Origin: Ursus arctos | Lineage: Eukaryota; Chordata; Mammalia; Carnivora; Ursidae | Length of the DNA: 64,000 bases | Assembly: GCF_023065955.2 (NCBI RefSeq) | Contig: NW_026623008.1 | Span: 25,757,001-25,821,000, forward strand | Reading direction: 5' to 3' | In this document: piece after piece, positions 1 through 12,062 of the stretch | Position numbering within the stretch: the first letter of the stretch is position 1 | Layout of the letters: every line of letters begins with the position of its first letter | The notes under the pieces: model-generated | Database searches by the model: none | The model's input: only the letters and a program-made list of their open reading frames with translations | Told to the model about the DNA's origin: nothing | Position numbers and translations under genes: made by a program

Positions 1-705
1 AAAGGCCATTCCCTTCCCACCATCTCCAAGTGCTTCCCCCGCCAGGCCAAGCCACCTCACTGAGCACCTGGATAGCTGCAGTAGCGGGTCCCTGCCTCCC
101 CTCTTGCTCCTCTGCCGTTCCTCCTGCCCATGGCAGCCTGAGACATCTTCTACCAAGATCAGTCGAGTCACTCCCTTGTTTAAAACCCTCCAGGTGGCTT
201 CCCATAATGTCCATAAAAATGAAAATAAACCAAACTCATTGCTGTGGCCTGCAAAGCCCTGCACGGATAGGCCCTGGCTGCCTCTCCAAACTCCTCTTCT
301 TCAGCTCTCCCCTTTGCACGCACCCACCCACACTGGTCTTCTCCCAGCTCACAGTCCTTGCACTGGCTTCTGTTGGCAACACTCTTCCCCTCCAGGGCTT
401 CACATGATTTATATCCTTGTTATTCACATCTCAGCTCAAAATTCCTCTCTTCCAGGAGGACATTTCTGACCTGCCCTCCCCAGATGAAGCACGTGCACCC
501 CAGTCACTCTCCACCACACGTTCCCGTTCTATCTTCTTCGTAGCATGGCCTAGTACGTGAGATGTTATTTGTTTACATGTCTATTCTCGGTATCATCCCA
601 CTGGGACGCAATCCTGAGAACAGGGCCTCCGTCATGCTCACCCGTTTATCCACCGGCACCTAGAACAGTGCTTGGCACATAGTAAGCCCTCAATAAAAAT
701 ACACC
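1..705 (+). repeat. Ancient LINE-2 (L2) 3' portion
   Basis: The stretch reads like a diverged L2 3' region: phrases related to gcctttgcactggcttctgt, a 'ctcagctcaaaattcctctc' segment, 'gaggacatttctgacc', and an ending close to 'agaacagtgcttggcacata' then a ctcaataaa tail. Short open frames in it are not conserved coding sequence. Left boundary is unclear; the first ~130 bases may be unrelated. Confidence 0.6.
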
Positions 706-1470
706 CAGGTGGAGCTGTCTAGTAAGCTGTTGGATGCCAGGGGGGAAAGGACTGAAGAGGAAATACTGCCTTGGGAATTGTCAGCAAAATGCCTGAAGAT
801 AGCGTAAGATTTTGTTCCAAATGTATCCCTCAGGTAGGAAGGATTTGTCTTATACCCAAGTCCTTACAAAATCTCCCATGTTGTGGGGCAAGCTCTCAAT
901 TACTGCATGTTGAACAACAGAATGCTCTTTGGGGGAAACTCATTAGCCTGAAATAACCCCAATCAATGAAGTCCTGGATATTCATGGCAGTCACTGGGGG
1001 GAATCAGAAAAAATGGAGAGAAAGACATTTCACACAGATTCGATCATGACTCCTGGTGCTATGACCTTACAATAGCAAGTATTGTCTTTCTAGGCAAGCC
1101 CTTTAAAACACACACACACACTTTAAGACAATAAAGGAAGTGGTTATGTCATGGAGGTGACACACACCTACCAGATGATTGTTTTTTAAGTTATGCAACC
1201 CAGGATTACTCAACACGGCTTTACGGCAGAGAATGAAGTTTCCAGTATCATTCACAGATTTAAAAAGCACTATGTCACAAATAACTTGGGCAAAAATAAA
1301 GTCTGTGCATTCTGTAAAAGGTTAATGATAACAAACAAAGCTCTAATGATGTTAACCCAGGTGTTTCGGAAAAATGTTCGAGGTTTAAATAAAATCGCTT
1401 CATAAACTGTTCACGGGAGGAAAAAGATAATAGGCTCACTATATTGTTCTATAGAATACGTGATCTTAAA
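706..1470. other. Intergenic, nothing recognised
   Basis: No gene, RNA or clear repeat family is seen. There is a short (AC)n run near 1111-1121. The last bases (1471-1484) are the left copy of the target-site duplication of the following L1. Confidence 0.5.
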
Positions 1471-1642
1471 ATAGGTAGCAAACTCGAGAGAGTATTATAC
1501 TAAGTGAAAGGAGTCAGTCAGAGAAAGACAAATACCATATGATCTCACTCAGAAGCGGAATTTAAGAAACAAAACAAACGAACATGGGGGTGGGGAGAGA
1601 GAGAAACCAAGAAACAGACGCTTAGCTCTAGAAAACAAACTG

Positions 1643-1865
1643 CTGGGGGCGCCTGGGTGGCTCAGGCGGTGAAGCGTCTGGCTTCAGCTCAGCTCATGCT
1701 CCCAGGGTCCTGGGATCGAGTCCCACTTCTGGCTTCAGGCTTCCAGCTCCCTGCACAGCGGGGAGTCTCCTTCTCCCACTCCCTCTGCCACTCGCCCTGC
1801 TTGGGCTCTCTCACTCTCACTCTCTCTCTCCAATAAATAAATAAAATCTAAAAAAGGAAAGAAAA
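1643..1865 (+). mobile_element. Can-SINE (SINEC), nested in L1
   Basis: Begins gggcgcctgggtggctcag (tRNA-derived head), followed by a CT-rich stretch and a taaataaaatct A-rich tail. A 13-bp direct repeat, agaaaacaaactg, lies on both sides (1630-1642 and 1866-1878), so insertion was into the L1 3' UTR and is younger than it. Confidence 0.95.
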
Positions 1866-1934
1866 AGAAAACAAACTGAAAGTTACCAGAGGGGTGAGGG
1901 GATGAGAGGATGGGGCAAATAGGGGATGGGAACG

Positions 1935-1936
1935 AA

Positions 1937-1974
<38 letters not shown>
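1935..1974. repeat. (TAAA)n microsatellite
   Basis: About ten uninterrupted taaa units inside the L1 3' UTR; likely length-polymorphic. Confidence 0.95.
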
Positions 1975-1976
<2 letters not shown>

Positions 1977-2135
1977 AGGTGATGGGGATAAAGGTGTGCA
2001 CTTGTGATGAGTACCAGGTATTGTATGTAAGTGTTGAATCACTAAAATCTACACCTGAAACTAAATTTACACTGTATGCTAATTCGCTGGAATTTAAAGG
2101 AAAACTTGGAAAGAAAAAAAAATAGGTAGCAAACT

Positions 2136-3280
2136 AAGTTAATAAAGTAATTATTATTTCAACCACACTGAAAGTGTGTGTATGCAAATCAGCCCCCAAA
2201 CTTTGGAGGGTCTCCTCACTGGGAATATAGGGGCTTGCTCTTTATTTGGAGTCATCTTCTATCTGGGCTTCTATGGTAGGTGGTAACTGAAGCCAGGATG
2301 GTGGCTGATATGGTACAGAGTCTGTGGGGGTAGAGATGAGAAGATGCCAGGATGGAGCCTTAAAGGCCAAATAGAATGGGGGAAAGCCAAGAAAGGGGAT
2401 TGCAGGGTAAATTGATATCAAAGAATCCAAGGGAATATGATCTCTCCTTCACAGAGAAGGAAGATGATGTCACAGAAGCCAAGAGACACACGTTCTAGAG
2501 AGGTTTCTAGAACTACTAGAATTTTCTAGAAGAGGAGTCCTAGAGAAGGAGAAAGTGATCACCAGGGCCAAACGTTGCCATGGGGCAAATTAGATAAAGA
2601 CTGAAAAGTGTTGATTCAATTAACATAGATGTCATTGGCACCCATAGCAGGAGCATCATACGTAAAGAATGGGGTGCAGAAACCAGGTCCCGGTGAAGTG
2701 GGGGGGGGGGGGACAGTGAGGACCAAGTAAATGGAGATAGCAAGTGTGGACAACTGGTTGGAAAATGGTGGCTGGGAGAAGAATAGAAAATGAAAGGGTG
2801 TTCCTTGCTGAAAGATGGGAGCAGTCAAGAATTTATTTTTACAGTGAGAGAGACTTGAGAATATTTAAATAATGGTGAAATGAATCCAGTAGAGGGGAAA
2901 GGAGGTCAAGGTCCCCATAGGGCCAGAGGGAATGGGATGCAGAGCCCAGATGGAGGCTCGGACTTCAACAGGAAAAGGACAGGTCACCTACTGTAACAAG
3001 AGGGAAGGAGGAGAGGGTGAGACAGGTGCAGGTCACCCACTCTCTGACCACAACTTCCCCCCAACCCCCTCACCTAGCTCCTCCCTCAGCAACTGTTCAT
3101 GTTTGTTCAACAGATCCACAGGGGACCACATAGGCACCTCCAGACCTGACCCGGTGACCTTCTCCTAATCTGCCAGCCCTTCCTACATTCCCCTCCTTCT
3201 GCATCCAGCCTAGGCTTGGGATCCACAGTCTCTCCCATCACCCTCACATCCCATGGGAGCTCTTAGACTGATGTCTGTCC
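2136..3280. other. Intergenic; partly L2-like, minus strand
   Basis: Parts resemble the reverse complement of an upstream L2 3' region ('ggatggtggc', 'gggccagagggaatggga'). There is a 13-base poly-G at about 2700-2713. Nothing coding is recognised. Confidence 0.35.
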
Positions 3281-3384
3281 TTCCTTCTAGACCACAGTCT
3301 CTCTGAGGGCCAGAAAAGTATCCATCTGGTTGGCCCTGCACTGTGCCTGGTATACAGTAAAAGGGTAATCAATATTTGCTGAGA

Positions 3385-3578
3385 GGGGTGCCTGGGTAGC
3401 GCAGTCGTTAAGCGTCTGCCTTCGGCTCAGGGCGTGATCCCAGCATTCTGGGATCGAGCCCCACATCAGGCTCCTCCGCTAGGAGCCTGCTTCTTCCTCT
3501 CCCACTCCCCCTGCTTCTGTTCCCTCTCTTGCTGGCTGTCTCTCTCTGTCAAATTAATAAATAAAATCTTAAAAAAAA
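3385..3578 (+). mobile_element. Can-SINE (SINEC), arctoid-type
   Basis: Full-length head 'gcctgggtagcgcagtcg', internal 'ctgccttcggctcagggcg', CT stretch and aataaataaaatctt tail. Flanked by an 11-bp direct repeat, atttgctgaga (3374-3384 and 3579-3589). It splits a short L2-like fragment ('actgtgcctggtatacagta') at about 3281-3374. Confidence 0.95.
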
Positions 3579-3589
3579 ATTTGCTGAGA

Positions 3590-5115
3590 TAATGACTGGA
3601 AGGAACTGCTGTCCAACCAATATCCCCATCATCTCTCTGCCCCTCCTGCTGAGCCCACATCAGTCCAACTGTCCTTCCCATGGCTACACCCTGTGCTGGG
3701 CTCTGCTCCAGTGAACCCAGCAGCCAACCAGAGTGAGGTCACCGCAAATCCATATTCTCCAGCCCACCTGACAGCCCTCCTTCTTCTCTGCTTCGGTTCT
3801 CTGCCATTGTTCATGGTGGTGCCTGGCCTTCTCAGGCGTCTCCATTCTCCTCGAAACTTCTAGCCAGTTCTATCTGATCTTCATCCCACGTCTCAGAGAA
3901 AGCAAAAGCTTCCAAGAATGCTCTCCCATTGACTGCCACCAGACCCGCAGACCAACCTGCATCCACACTGGCCCTCCCTCCTTCCCCCAGCATAGTCAAA
4001 GGGGTGAGCCCACTCCTGTTACTGCTTTAACCTCCCCCATCCCACCACACCCCGTGCTCAGGACCCCCGCTCTCCAACGTCTTCCCGCCCTCTTGTTTCT
4101 TCAACCTCTAGCTCTCTCCTGGCTCTCCCAGAGTTTCAGCAGGCTCGCATCTCTCCCATCCAAAAGCTAAAACAAAATCCTTCCTTGACCCCACGTCTCC
4201 CGCAACCACCTCCTTATCTCTCTCTTGGCTTTCCCAACTGCGCCTCGCGAAACAGGTCTGCACTCCCCATCTGGACTTCCTCAGCTCCCACTCCCTCCCA
4301 CCAGCTATGATCTGGTCCCTGCTCCATCACCCCACCCAAGCCGCCCTGCCCTTACGGAGCGCACCTAAGATTCCTTCGCCCCCAAGCCCAGTGGATGCTA
4401 CCAGTCCTTGTGCCATGAGCCATTTCACAGGGTAAACTGCCTTCCCTCTGTACCTCGCCCATACCACAGATACCTTGTACGTGCTGTCTGCCCAGTGAGG
4501 CTCCAAATGGCGGAGCTATGGGCGACTGTCGGTCATGCAGCCTGGCCCCTCGACCTCAGGGTGGGTATGTGCTCCGGGTGGGGCCACTCGAGGCTCCTCC
4601 CCAGATTATTTGAACCCTTTCGGAGGGACCTGGTGACCCTGGGCAAAAGCCTGTCAGCACATGGAAAGGAGGAGCCAACAGGCAGAGAGGAGCAGAGGGG
4701 AGGCAAGCAGGAGAGACAAAGCCAGACCTGTCTCCGGGCGGGTGCTTCTGGGGCTCCTAGGCACCCCTGCTCTCCCCATGTTTCTACAAACTAATCAATT
4801 CCCCTCTGTGCCCAAACTAATTCAAATTGGATTTCTGTCATTTGCAATCAGGAGCACTGACTAATATGCCCAGGGTTCTTCCAGTTTTCCTGAAGCTCCA
4901 GTCATGCCCCGTCAATGTCCTTCAGTGCCCCCCACCATTGGGGGGGGTCCTTGGGGCTCTTCCCAGGCTGTTCTCCCAGTCTCCACTCTCTCCCTGGGTG
5001 AGCTCCTCTGCTCCCATGGGCTTCATTACCATCTGGTCACTGCTGATTCCCAAATCCATATCTCCTCACGGATTATTTCCTTGTCTCCTATTTTTCTCTA
5101 ATATCCCTAATATTC
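3590..5115. other. Intergenic, pyrimidine-rich, nothing recognised
   Basis: C/T-rich sequence with no recognised gene or clear repeat. Open frames of up to 128 codons (4408-4794) show no familiar domain and are probably chance. Confidence 0.45.
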
Positions 5116-5795
5116 CTAATTTTCCTGAGTATTTTTATTGTGATAAGATATACATAACATGAAATTGCCATTTTAACCATTTCCAGGTGCACGACTCAGT
5201 AGTGTTAATTCCATTAACAATGTTGTACGACCATCACCACTATTTCCAGAACTTTCTCGTTACCCCTAACAAAAACTCTGTACCCACTGAATAATAAACC
5301 CCACTCACGCCTCCATCCAGCCCTTGGTAGCCTCCAACGACTGACTGTCTCTCTGAATTTATGGATTCTAGTATCCTAGAAATCATACAATATCTGTCCT
5401 TTTGTGTCTGGCTTATTTCCCTTGACATATTGTTTTCAAGATTCAGCCACATTGTAGCATGCATGTATCCGACTCGAGTCCCTTGAGTGGCTGAATAATA
5501 CTCCATTGTGTGGATAGACCACATTCCGTTTATCCATTCTTCCTTTGATGGCCATCGGGGTTGTTTCCAAACATTTGTCTTGGCTATTGTGAATGGTGCT
5601 GCTATGAACATCCACGGACGGGTCTGAGTCGCTCTCTTCAGATCTGGGTATACACGTAGGTGTGGACTTGCTGGCTCATATGGTCATTCTACGTTTTTTT
5701 TGGAGGAACCGCCAAACTGTCACCCACGGCAGCTGCACCATTTTGCATGAGCACCAGCAACGTACAAAGTTGCCATTGTTCTCTTTCCTGTCCCA
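5116..5795 (-). mobile_element. Old L1 (L1M), ORF2 3' end and 3' UTR, antisense
   Basis: Read on the minus strand it gives an L1 ORF2 C-terminal remnant (frame at 5240-5611 contains 'SIHTMEYYSA', a typical L1 phrase) followed by 3' UTR. The + strand shows the mirrored phrases 'ataatactccattgtgtgga' and 'ggttgtttccaaacatttg'. Many substitutions and frameshifts; inactive. Confidence 0.8.
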
Positions 5796-6725
5796 TGCGT
5801 CCTGCTGCCTTCCCACATCCAGACATGTGTGTTCCACACACAACCCGGTGGGGCTTTTGGATGCAAAGGAAAATTCAGTTGTGTGAAAACAACCAATGCT
5901 GAGCCACGTCCCATCCCCGAGGCTCTGGGATGGGCTGTGTTGGGCACTCGGTGAAGCTCGGGGACGGAGTGTGGGATGGAGTGACACTGCCCGGTGTATC
6001 CTTGCATCATAAGAAAAAAGGTGGGGGGGCTTTTACAAGTCATGCCAGAATGTTCTGATGCTCTTGTCAAAATGGCTGCACTGGAATCTCATTTACAAAC
6101 ACACATATCACTTAGCCAACTCTGGACACAATGACCTTATCATTTCTTTCTGCTTCTCCCAACCTGCTTCCCTTCTTGTGCTTCCCAGCTCAGCCAATGG
6201 GAAATCACCAACTCGGGCACCGATGTCAGGACCTCCCCAATCGGTAGGAACAGCGAGTTCAGGAAACATGACCCTGCAGCCCAGACCCCATCTAGGCTCT
6301 AATCCCTGATGCCCAGTGCCCAGCCCCTCTTCCACCCAGAATCAAGGCTCCAGGAGCTCCCACAGTGCAGGGGGCAGGCTGATTTCAGGAATCTGGCACA
6401 CGCTTCACCCCAGGCTGGCTTCCCCAGCTGCCCAGATGCCCACACCCTTGTAGCTCAAAGGACATCTCAGGCGAAGAGCCTCTTCCCATGAGAGAGGGGA
6501 GGCCGGGTGAAGACAGACCCAGCCACACAGCCCACTTGCCCCTTGAGTACCAGACCAGGGATTTGGGCCTGCTGGCAGAAGGGAGGGGAAAGAGATGAGA
6601 CTCAGTCAGGGAAGGCTCCCTGGAGGAGGCAGGTGGTCAGGGAAAGACTTCTAGAGGGTAGGTGGGTGGGATACTAAGCTAGAAGGACCTGCTCAAACAG
6701 CAGCTCTGTGTCAGCCTGGGATGGG
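5796..6725. other. Intergenic, nothing recognised
   Basis: Mixed-composition sequence. Short open frames on both strands have no recognisable homology. No RNA gene or clear repeat is seen. Confidence 0.4.
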
Positions 6726-8515
6726 GCCTTATTCTGCATGATGGGTTTATTCACTCATTTGGCAAGGACTTTGTCCACAAAGTGCCAGGTCCTGTATTAG
6801 ACACTGGGAATACAGCAGAGGACACAACAGACCCCCCAAAAATGGCTGTCCTCACAGATTCTAGTGATGGGAGAAACCATTAACAAGAATAAGCAAAATG
6901 TACAATACCTTACATGATCGTACTTGCCAAGGAGAAACATGAAGCAGGAGGAGAGAGTGTGGGGAGACCAACTTTGGATGGGGAGGCCGGGGAAGTCCGT
7001 GCAGAGTTGGGGGAAAGTGTGCCAGATGAAAGGAAAAGCAGGAACATGGGCGTGAAGGCTGCGGAAGAGCCCAGGCACACCACGGACAGCAGAGAAGCCA
7101 GAGAGGCTGTGCAGCAAGAAAGCCAAGAGGCCAGAGTGTTCAGATGAGGCCCGAGAAGGACCAGCTGACACGGGGTCCTACAGGCCATCCCCATACCTCT
7201 GGCTGTCACTCTGAGTGAGCAGAAAGCCAGGGGAGCACCTTGGGGACAAAGGGGGGGGGGCATGATCCCCTTGGTGGCTGTGTTTACAATAGATGCGTGG
7301 GGGCAAAGGATAAAGAGGGCCCTCAGTTATAAGACACCTGCAATAATACAGGGAAGAAATTATCTGTGGCTTTGATGTTACTAGGATAACACTAGTAGAG
7401 TCAGTGAGAAGTGGCCGGATTTCGAAAACATTTTGAAAGTAGCACCAAAATGATTCGGTGGCAGTGAACGTGGGGTAAAAATAAAAAGAGTCAACAATGA
7501 CTCTTAAGTTTGGGGCCTTAACGAGTAGATGAGTACAACTGCCACTTACTCATCTGGATGAGTAAAGGCTGGAGAAAGATGGGAGAGGGATATAGGGAGC
7601 AGGGTGTCGGTTAAAATCAGGACTCCTAGCTCAATTTTAATTTCAAATAAAGAATAGGTTAGTTTTTTTAGTATAAGTAAGTCCCATGTGCTATCTGAAA
7701 TTTAAATTTAACAGAGCCCATGCTTTTGCGTTCTGTTTTGTTTTGGGGGTTTTTGTTTGCTTGCTTGCTTTGGTTCTAAATCTGACAATCCTAATAAAGC
7801 AGGAGTTTAATGTGGCACCGGGTAAGTTTACGATACCTACTGGATGCCCACAGGAGATGTGGAGTAGCCTCTGAGCATGTGAGCCCAGAGTTCAGGGGGG
7901 TGGCCTGGCTGGAGATAAGCACTTGGCATTGTCAGCCTAATTCTGATATTTTAAATCCTGAGACTGGATGACATTGTCAAGACAGTGAGTGGGGACAGAG
8001 AAGAGAAAGAGCCGAGGACTGAGCCCCAGGGCACCCCAGTACTTCAAAGTCAGGGAGATCTGGAGGATCCACGAAGGAGACAGAGAAAGAAAAAGCAGAA
8101 AGGAAGAAAAGTCAGGAGAGTGTGACGTCCTGGCGACCAGTTGCGGCCGGGAGTGCGGAGACCCAGGCTTGGGAGCCCCAGCAAGAGGGTCCCGGTGGAC
8201 CGCACTAAGCAAAGGCCTCCCTGAGAGTGAGCTCAGAGAGGGATGCAGAGAACGGATGGAGATTCAACATCAAGACAACTCTTCTAAGGAGTCTGACTCC
8301 AAAGCAGTGGAAGATGCGGCAGATGCTGAAGAAGTGGGGTGAGGGAGGCTTGTTTGTTTCTGGGACAGGGAAGGACCCGCGCATTTACTGTAAAGGGAAA
8401 GATGTAGTAAAGAGCAGAAGGAAGAAGGTGGAGGAGAAAGAGGGGGAGTGAGGTCCAGGGTGGGTGAGAAGGGGTGGGATTCAGGGTACATGTGGAATGC
8501 TTGAAGCTTGACAGT
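6726..8515 (-). repeat. L2-like ancient LINE block, antisense
   Basis: Successive phrases match the reverse complement of an L2 3' region: 'gtgccaggtcctgtattag', 'actgggaatacagcagagga', 'gaggccagagtgttcag', then further-upstream L2 phrases such as 'gactgagccccagggcaccc' and 'gtcaggagagtgtgacgtcc'. Diverged, with probable internal breaks; extent is approximate. Confidence 0.5.
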
Positions 8516-9595
8516 AACTCAGAAAAGCCATGTGTGACCTCTGGTGGCGGATGTGTGGGCAGGAGTTCCAAGTAACTCTCGGCGTCTTGGAAGGAAAGCC
8601 ACATTTTAGCCTGGATCCTGGGAGAGCTCTTCCTTCCTACCCACAGCCCCGGACACGCTGGAGCATGGCTGGAAAGCCCCCATCCTTCCACCCGACCTGC
8701 TTCCCAGTGGGTTCTGCCTGCCCCACTCTGCTCAAGGGAAGAGGGGGCCTTGAGGCCCAGGGAGGGCCAGGGCACATATGCAAACACTAGCAAAACCCCG
8801 ACCAGAGAGGGAAGCCCCTGCCTGAGGCATGCCAGACACAAGGGGCGACCTGGGAATAAGACCGGCTCGTGCCAAGGTGTGGGCCGGAAGAAGCACAGGG
8901 CCAGGCTTAGAGCCTGCCACCCCCAGAGACCAGGTGTAGGCCCTGAACGGAGTGTGGGTGGCCTGGGCAGCTTCCAAGCCCTGGCACGACACAGCCTTGC
9001 CCGGAGGCGAGGGGATGGCCTACATGGCCTCCCACACATTCCCTTGCTCAGGGAGCAGAACTTGGAAGTGGGACAGCAGCCTCACAGCCTCTTTCTGAGT
9101 GGGGTCTCTTCCAGATCCCTCCGGAAAAAGCGAAGGCCAGTTGTTGGAGGCACTGCCTGCTGTCAGGAGCGAGGGAGCAGTGCCGGCAAGGTCAGAACGA
9201 GAGGACCTAGGCCATAAAATCACCCGGTCACCAGAGCCAAATAACCCAACCATACACAGAGACACCACCTCATACACAACCACACACGCACACAACCTCA
9301 CAAAACCCTACCAGCCACCTCTGCAAAATCATACCCATTCACAACCACCTGCCTACTCCCCACGCTACCCCATTAACACCCCACTACCCAGTCGCACACA
9401 CCAGACAGTTCTCACGCATAACTTCATGTGCTCCCAAGATGAACTCTGCAAACAATCACTGAGCCTCTGAGTCCTGCAGGTGCCGCAGGAGTGCCCCCCG
9501 CAAGCTCGCTGCTCTCTCCGAGGGAATTTCAGGGACTGTTCTGAGCGCGACTGCTGAGGAAGCGGGCGAGGTGGCTTCACAGGGGGTGCCGGGGA
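8516..9595. other. Intergenic, GC-rich; CA/CCA-rich stretch at 9238-9460
   Basis: A 251-codon minus-strand open frame (8284-9039) is the longest here but has no familiar motif and lies in GC-rich DNA where stops are rare. 9238-9460 is rich in cac/acc trinucleotides. No gene is recognised. Confidence 0.4.
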
Positions 9596-9815
9596 ATACC
9601 AGGTGAAGAGCAGGGCAGGCAGAGGAAGAAGCAATGGCAAAGGCCAGGCGACTGGACTGGACGTGGCTTGTCTGTGGAACGGAATGGAAGCCAGTGTGGG
9701 AGCAGGTGGCTCGGAACTTTGTGGGCCGGTGTCAGGAGAGTGGGTGTTAGTCTAAGAGCAACGGTAAGTCACTGCAAGGATTTCATAGGGGAGTGACGAC
9801 GATCTGATTTAAAAC
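9596..9815 (-). repeat. L2 fragment, antisense
   Basis: Contains reverse-complement L2 3' phrases: 'caatggcaaaggccag', 'ggaatggaagccagtgtg', 'ggggagtgacgacgatctga'. Confidence 0.6.
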
Positions 9816-10725
9816 ACTGAAGTACTACTTTAGCTAGGAGAAAGCATGGGAGGAAAACTTTTTCAGCTCTCAGAGTGGGGAAGACATTTCTAATTATGAC
9901 CAAGCCCAGAAGCCATAAAAGAGAAGACTGATAAATGTGACATCAAAAATGTTTCAAGTGTGCGTGGCAAAAACTCCAGATGCAAAGTCAAAATACAAGT
10001 GGGAAACTGGGAGGGAGAGATCTTTTTTATTTGTATCAGACACAGAGGGCTTCTTTCTTGAATATATAAAGAGCTCCTAAGAAACCAATAATTTAAAAGG
10101 CAACCATCCGGTAGAAAAATGGGCAAAAACAAAGGACAATTGACAGAAAGACAAACACAGTGGATGCTGAGTATATCGAAAGACGCTCATCTTCACTCAT
10201 GATAAGAGAAATGCCAAACAGAAGTATAATGAGACCACTGGCAAAGATTGCACAGGGAGAGAACACTCCACACGGGCCAGGAGATGGGGAAACAGGCCCT
10301 CATGTCCGGTGGCAGCCTCAACTAATCCACCTGTGGAGAAGTTGTGGCATTATCTATGAAAAGTACAAATGAGCATACAACTTTAACCCAAAATTCCACT
10401 TCTAGGAATATATACTACAGACCTAATTTTAAAATGTGTTAAATGATGTTTGTCCAAGGATATTTATTGCAGGGGTGCTTATAATAGAAAGAAGGAAATA
10501 TACGATTAGAAGCTGCCTTAATTTTCATCAATATGGGACTGATTAAGTATATTATAGTATACATACTATTAGCTGTTTGGGTTTTTTTTTCTTTAAAGAG
10601 ACAGGTCTACATCTACTGATGGGAGAAATAGAATACTAGTCAGCTGTTTTATGAGAAAAAATGAGGTGGTTCTATATCTACCGATAGAGGGAAAATGTCC
10701 TAGATTTTGTTAAATAAAAATAGCA

Positions 10726-10908
10726 AGGGGGGGCGCCTGGGTGGCTCAGTCGTTAAGCGTCTGCCTTCGGCTCAGGGCGTGATCCCAGGGTCCTGGGATC
10801 GAGCCCCACATCGGGCTCCTCCACTGGGAGCCTGCTTCTTCCTCTCCCACTCCCCCTGCTTGTGTTCCCTCTCTCTCTCTGTCATATAAATAAATAAAAT
10901 CTTTAAAA
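10726..10908 (+). mobile_element. Can-SINE, first of a tandem pair
   Basis: Arctoid-type SINEC with head 'gcgcctgggtggctcagtcg' and tail aataaataaaatcttt. The direct repeat aaaaatagca is at 10716-10725 and again at 10909-10918, directly before the next SINE. Confidence 0.95.
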
Positions 10909-10918
10909 AAAAATAGCA

Positions 10919-11093
10919 AAGGGAGCACCTGGGTGGTTCAGTCGGGGAAGTGTCCAACCCTTGGTTTCAGCTCAGGTCACGATCTCGGGGTGACCGCCTA
11001 GGGCTCCATGCTCCGTGTGGAATCTGCTGGAAATTCCCTCCCTCTCCCTCTGCCCCTTCCCCCCCAAATAAATAGATGAATAAAATCTTTTTA
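10919..11093 (+). mobile_element. Can-SINE, second of a tandem pair
   Basis: An older-looking SINEC ('gcacctgggtggttcagtcg', gaataaaatcttt tail) flanked by the same aaaaatagca repeat at 10909-10918 and 11094-11103. Two SINEs therefore share one target. Confidence 0.93.
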
Positions 11094-11150
11094 AAAAATA
11101 GCAGAGTGCGGAACCATGTGCATAGCATACCTCCCTTGGGTAAGTGTTGA

Positions 11151-11840
11151 AAGAAGAGTATCTATACAGTCAAAGATGGATAATTGATCTCAGGAAGGAA
11201 AACCAAGTAACTGGAAACCCGGTGGTCAGGTGGGCAGCCCTTCAGGGAGAAGTCAGGAGCAGCACCAGAAATGTGGGACTCGTCAGTGGTGGAGAGTATA
11301 GAAAGCCCCAGACTGGGTGAGTTCACACAGGAGAGAAGAGGCCGAGTCCTGGGACATGCCCACATTGGACACTAGCATGTGAGGCCTCCAAGTCACGAGG
11401 AAACTGGGAGGGTGATGTCAAGGAAGCCAAAGGAAGAAAGTGTTTTGAGGAGGAAGAAGTGGTCAATGGTGTCAGGTGCTTTTGTCGGCCCAGGAGGGTG
11501 GGGACAGAGACATGACTATTGGATTTAGCATCATGGAGGTCCGTGGTGACCTTGACAGGGCCGCCTTTGCGACACGCTATAGGGATGGAAATATTGTTCA
11601 AAATAAGAATGTGGGGAGCACGTTTGCTCTGAAATGCTGGAGAGCAACAGGTGGTAGGGAGCAGATGGCCGAGTCCTGGACCCTCACAGGACACTGTCAA
11701 ACTCACACGTCCCCCCCGCACTACACATACCCAAAGCACGCAGGACCCCCCCCCCCCAGCACTGAGCCTCAGCAACAATTTTCAGTGGCCATGACCCAAT
11801 GAGTCAAAGATGGTCTCTGCCCTGTGGCTTTGAGCTATCC
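11151..11840 (-). repeat. L2-like fragments, antisense; poly-C near 11740
   Basis: Phrases such as 'gaggaagaagtggtcaatgg' and 'attggatttagcatcatgga' resemble the reverse complement of upstream L2 3' sequence. A C13 run lies near 11746-11758. No gene is recognised. Confidence 0.4.
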
Positions 11841-12062
11841 AGAAACCACGTGGCTGAGACCCAGAGCTGGCTCTGCTCCTTATTATCTGTGTGGCCCTGG
11901 GCAAGTCACCTAACTTCTCTGTACCTTGGTTTTCTCATTCTTAAAATCAGGAAGGATCATGCCTTCCTCATCCGGTGCTGTGAGGATGAAACAATCTTCG
12001 GGCCATGCCTGGCACGCAGATGTCTCTGGGCACCCAATGCAGGGTTAGTTCTCTATCACAAT
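11841..12062 (-). repeat. MIR SINE, antisense
   Basis: Reverse-complement MIR: 'ccctgggcaagtcacctaac', 'ttctctgtaccttggttttc' and 'gccatgcctggcacgcag'. Confidence 0.8.

Larger units (their letters stand above)
1485..2121 (+). mobile_element. 5'-truncated L1, 3' UTR end
   Basis: A carnivore L1 3' end: 'ccatatgatctcactcag', 'gaaacaaaacaaacgaac', the 'tacacctgaaactaa' ending and an A-rich tail. It is bounded by a perfect 14-bp target-site duplication, ataggtagcaaact, at 1471-1484 and 2122-2135. It is split by a later Can-SINE (1643-1865) and carries an expanded (TAAA)n. No coding capacity remains. Confidence 0.85.
9870..11150 (+). mobile_element. Old L1 (L1M/HAL1-like) 3' part, interrupted by two SINEs
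   Basis: Contains typical L1 ORF2-end and 3' UTR phrases ('ggtagaaaaatgggcaaaaa', 'caaaattccacttctaggaa', 'gttaaataaaaatagca'). It resumes after the SINE pair with 'gagtgcggaaccatgtgcat'. Strongly diverged; no coding capacity. Confidence 0.6.

Noticed and set aside
8284..9039. 251-codon minus-strand frame
   Set aside because: Begins in antisense L2-like sequence, no conserved motif, proline/leucine-rich as expected from C-rich DNA.
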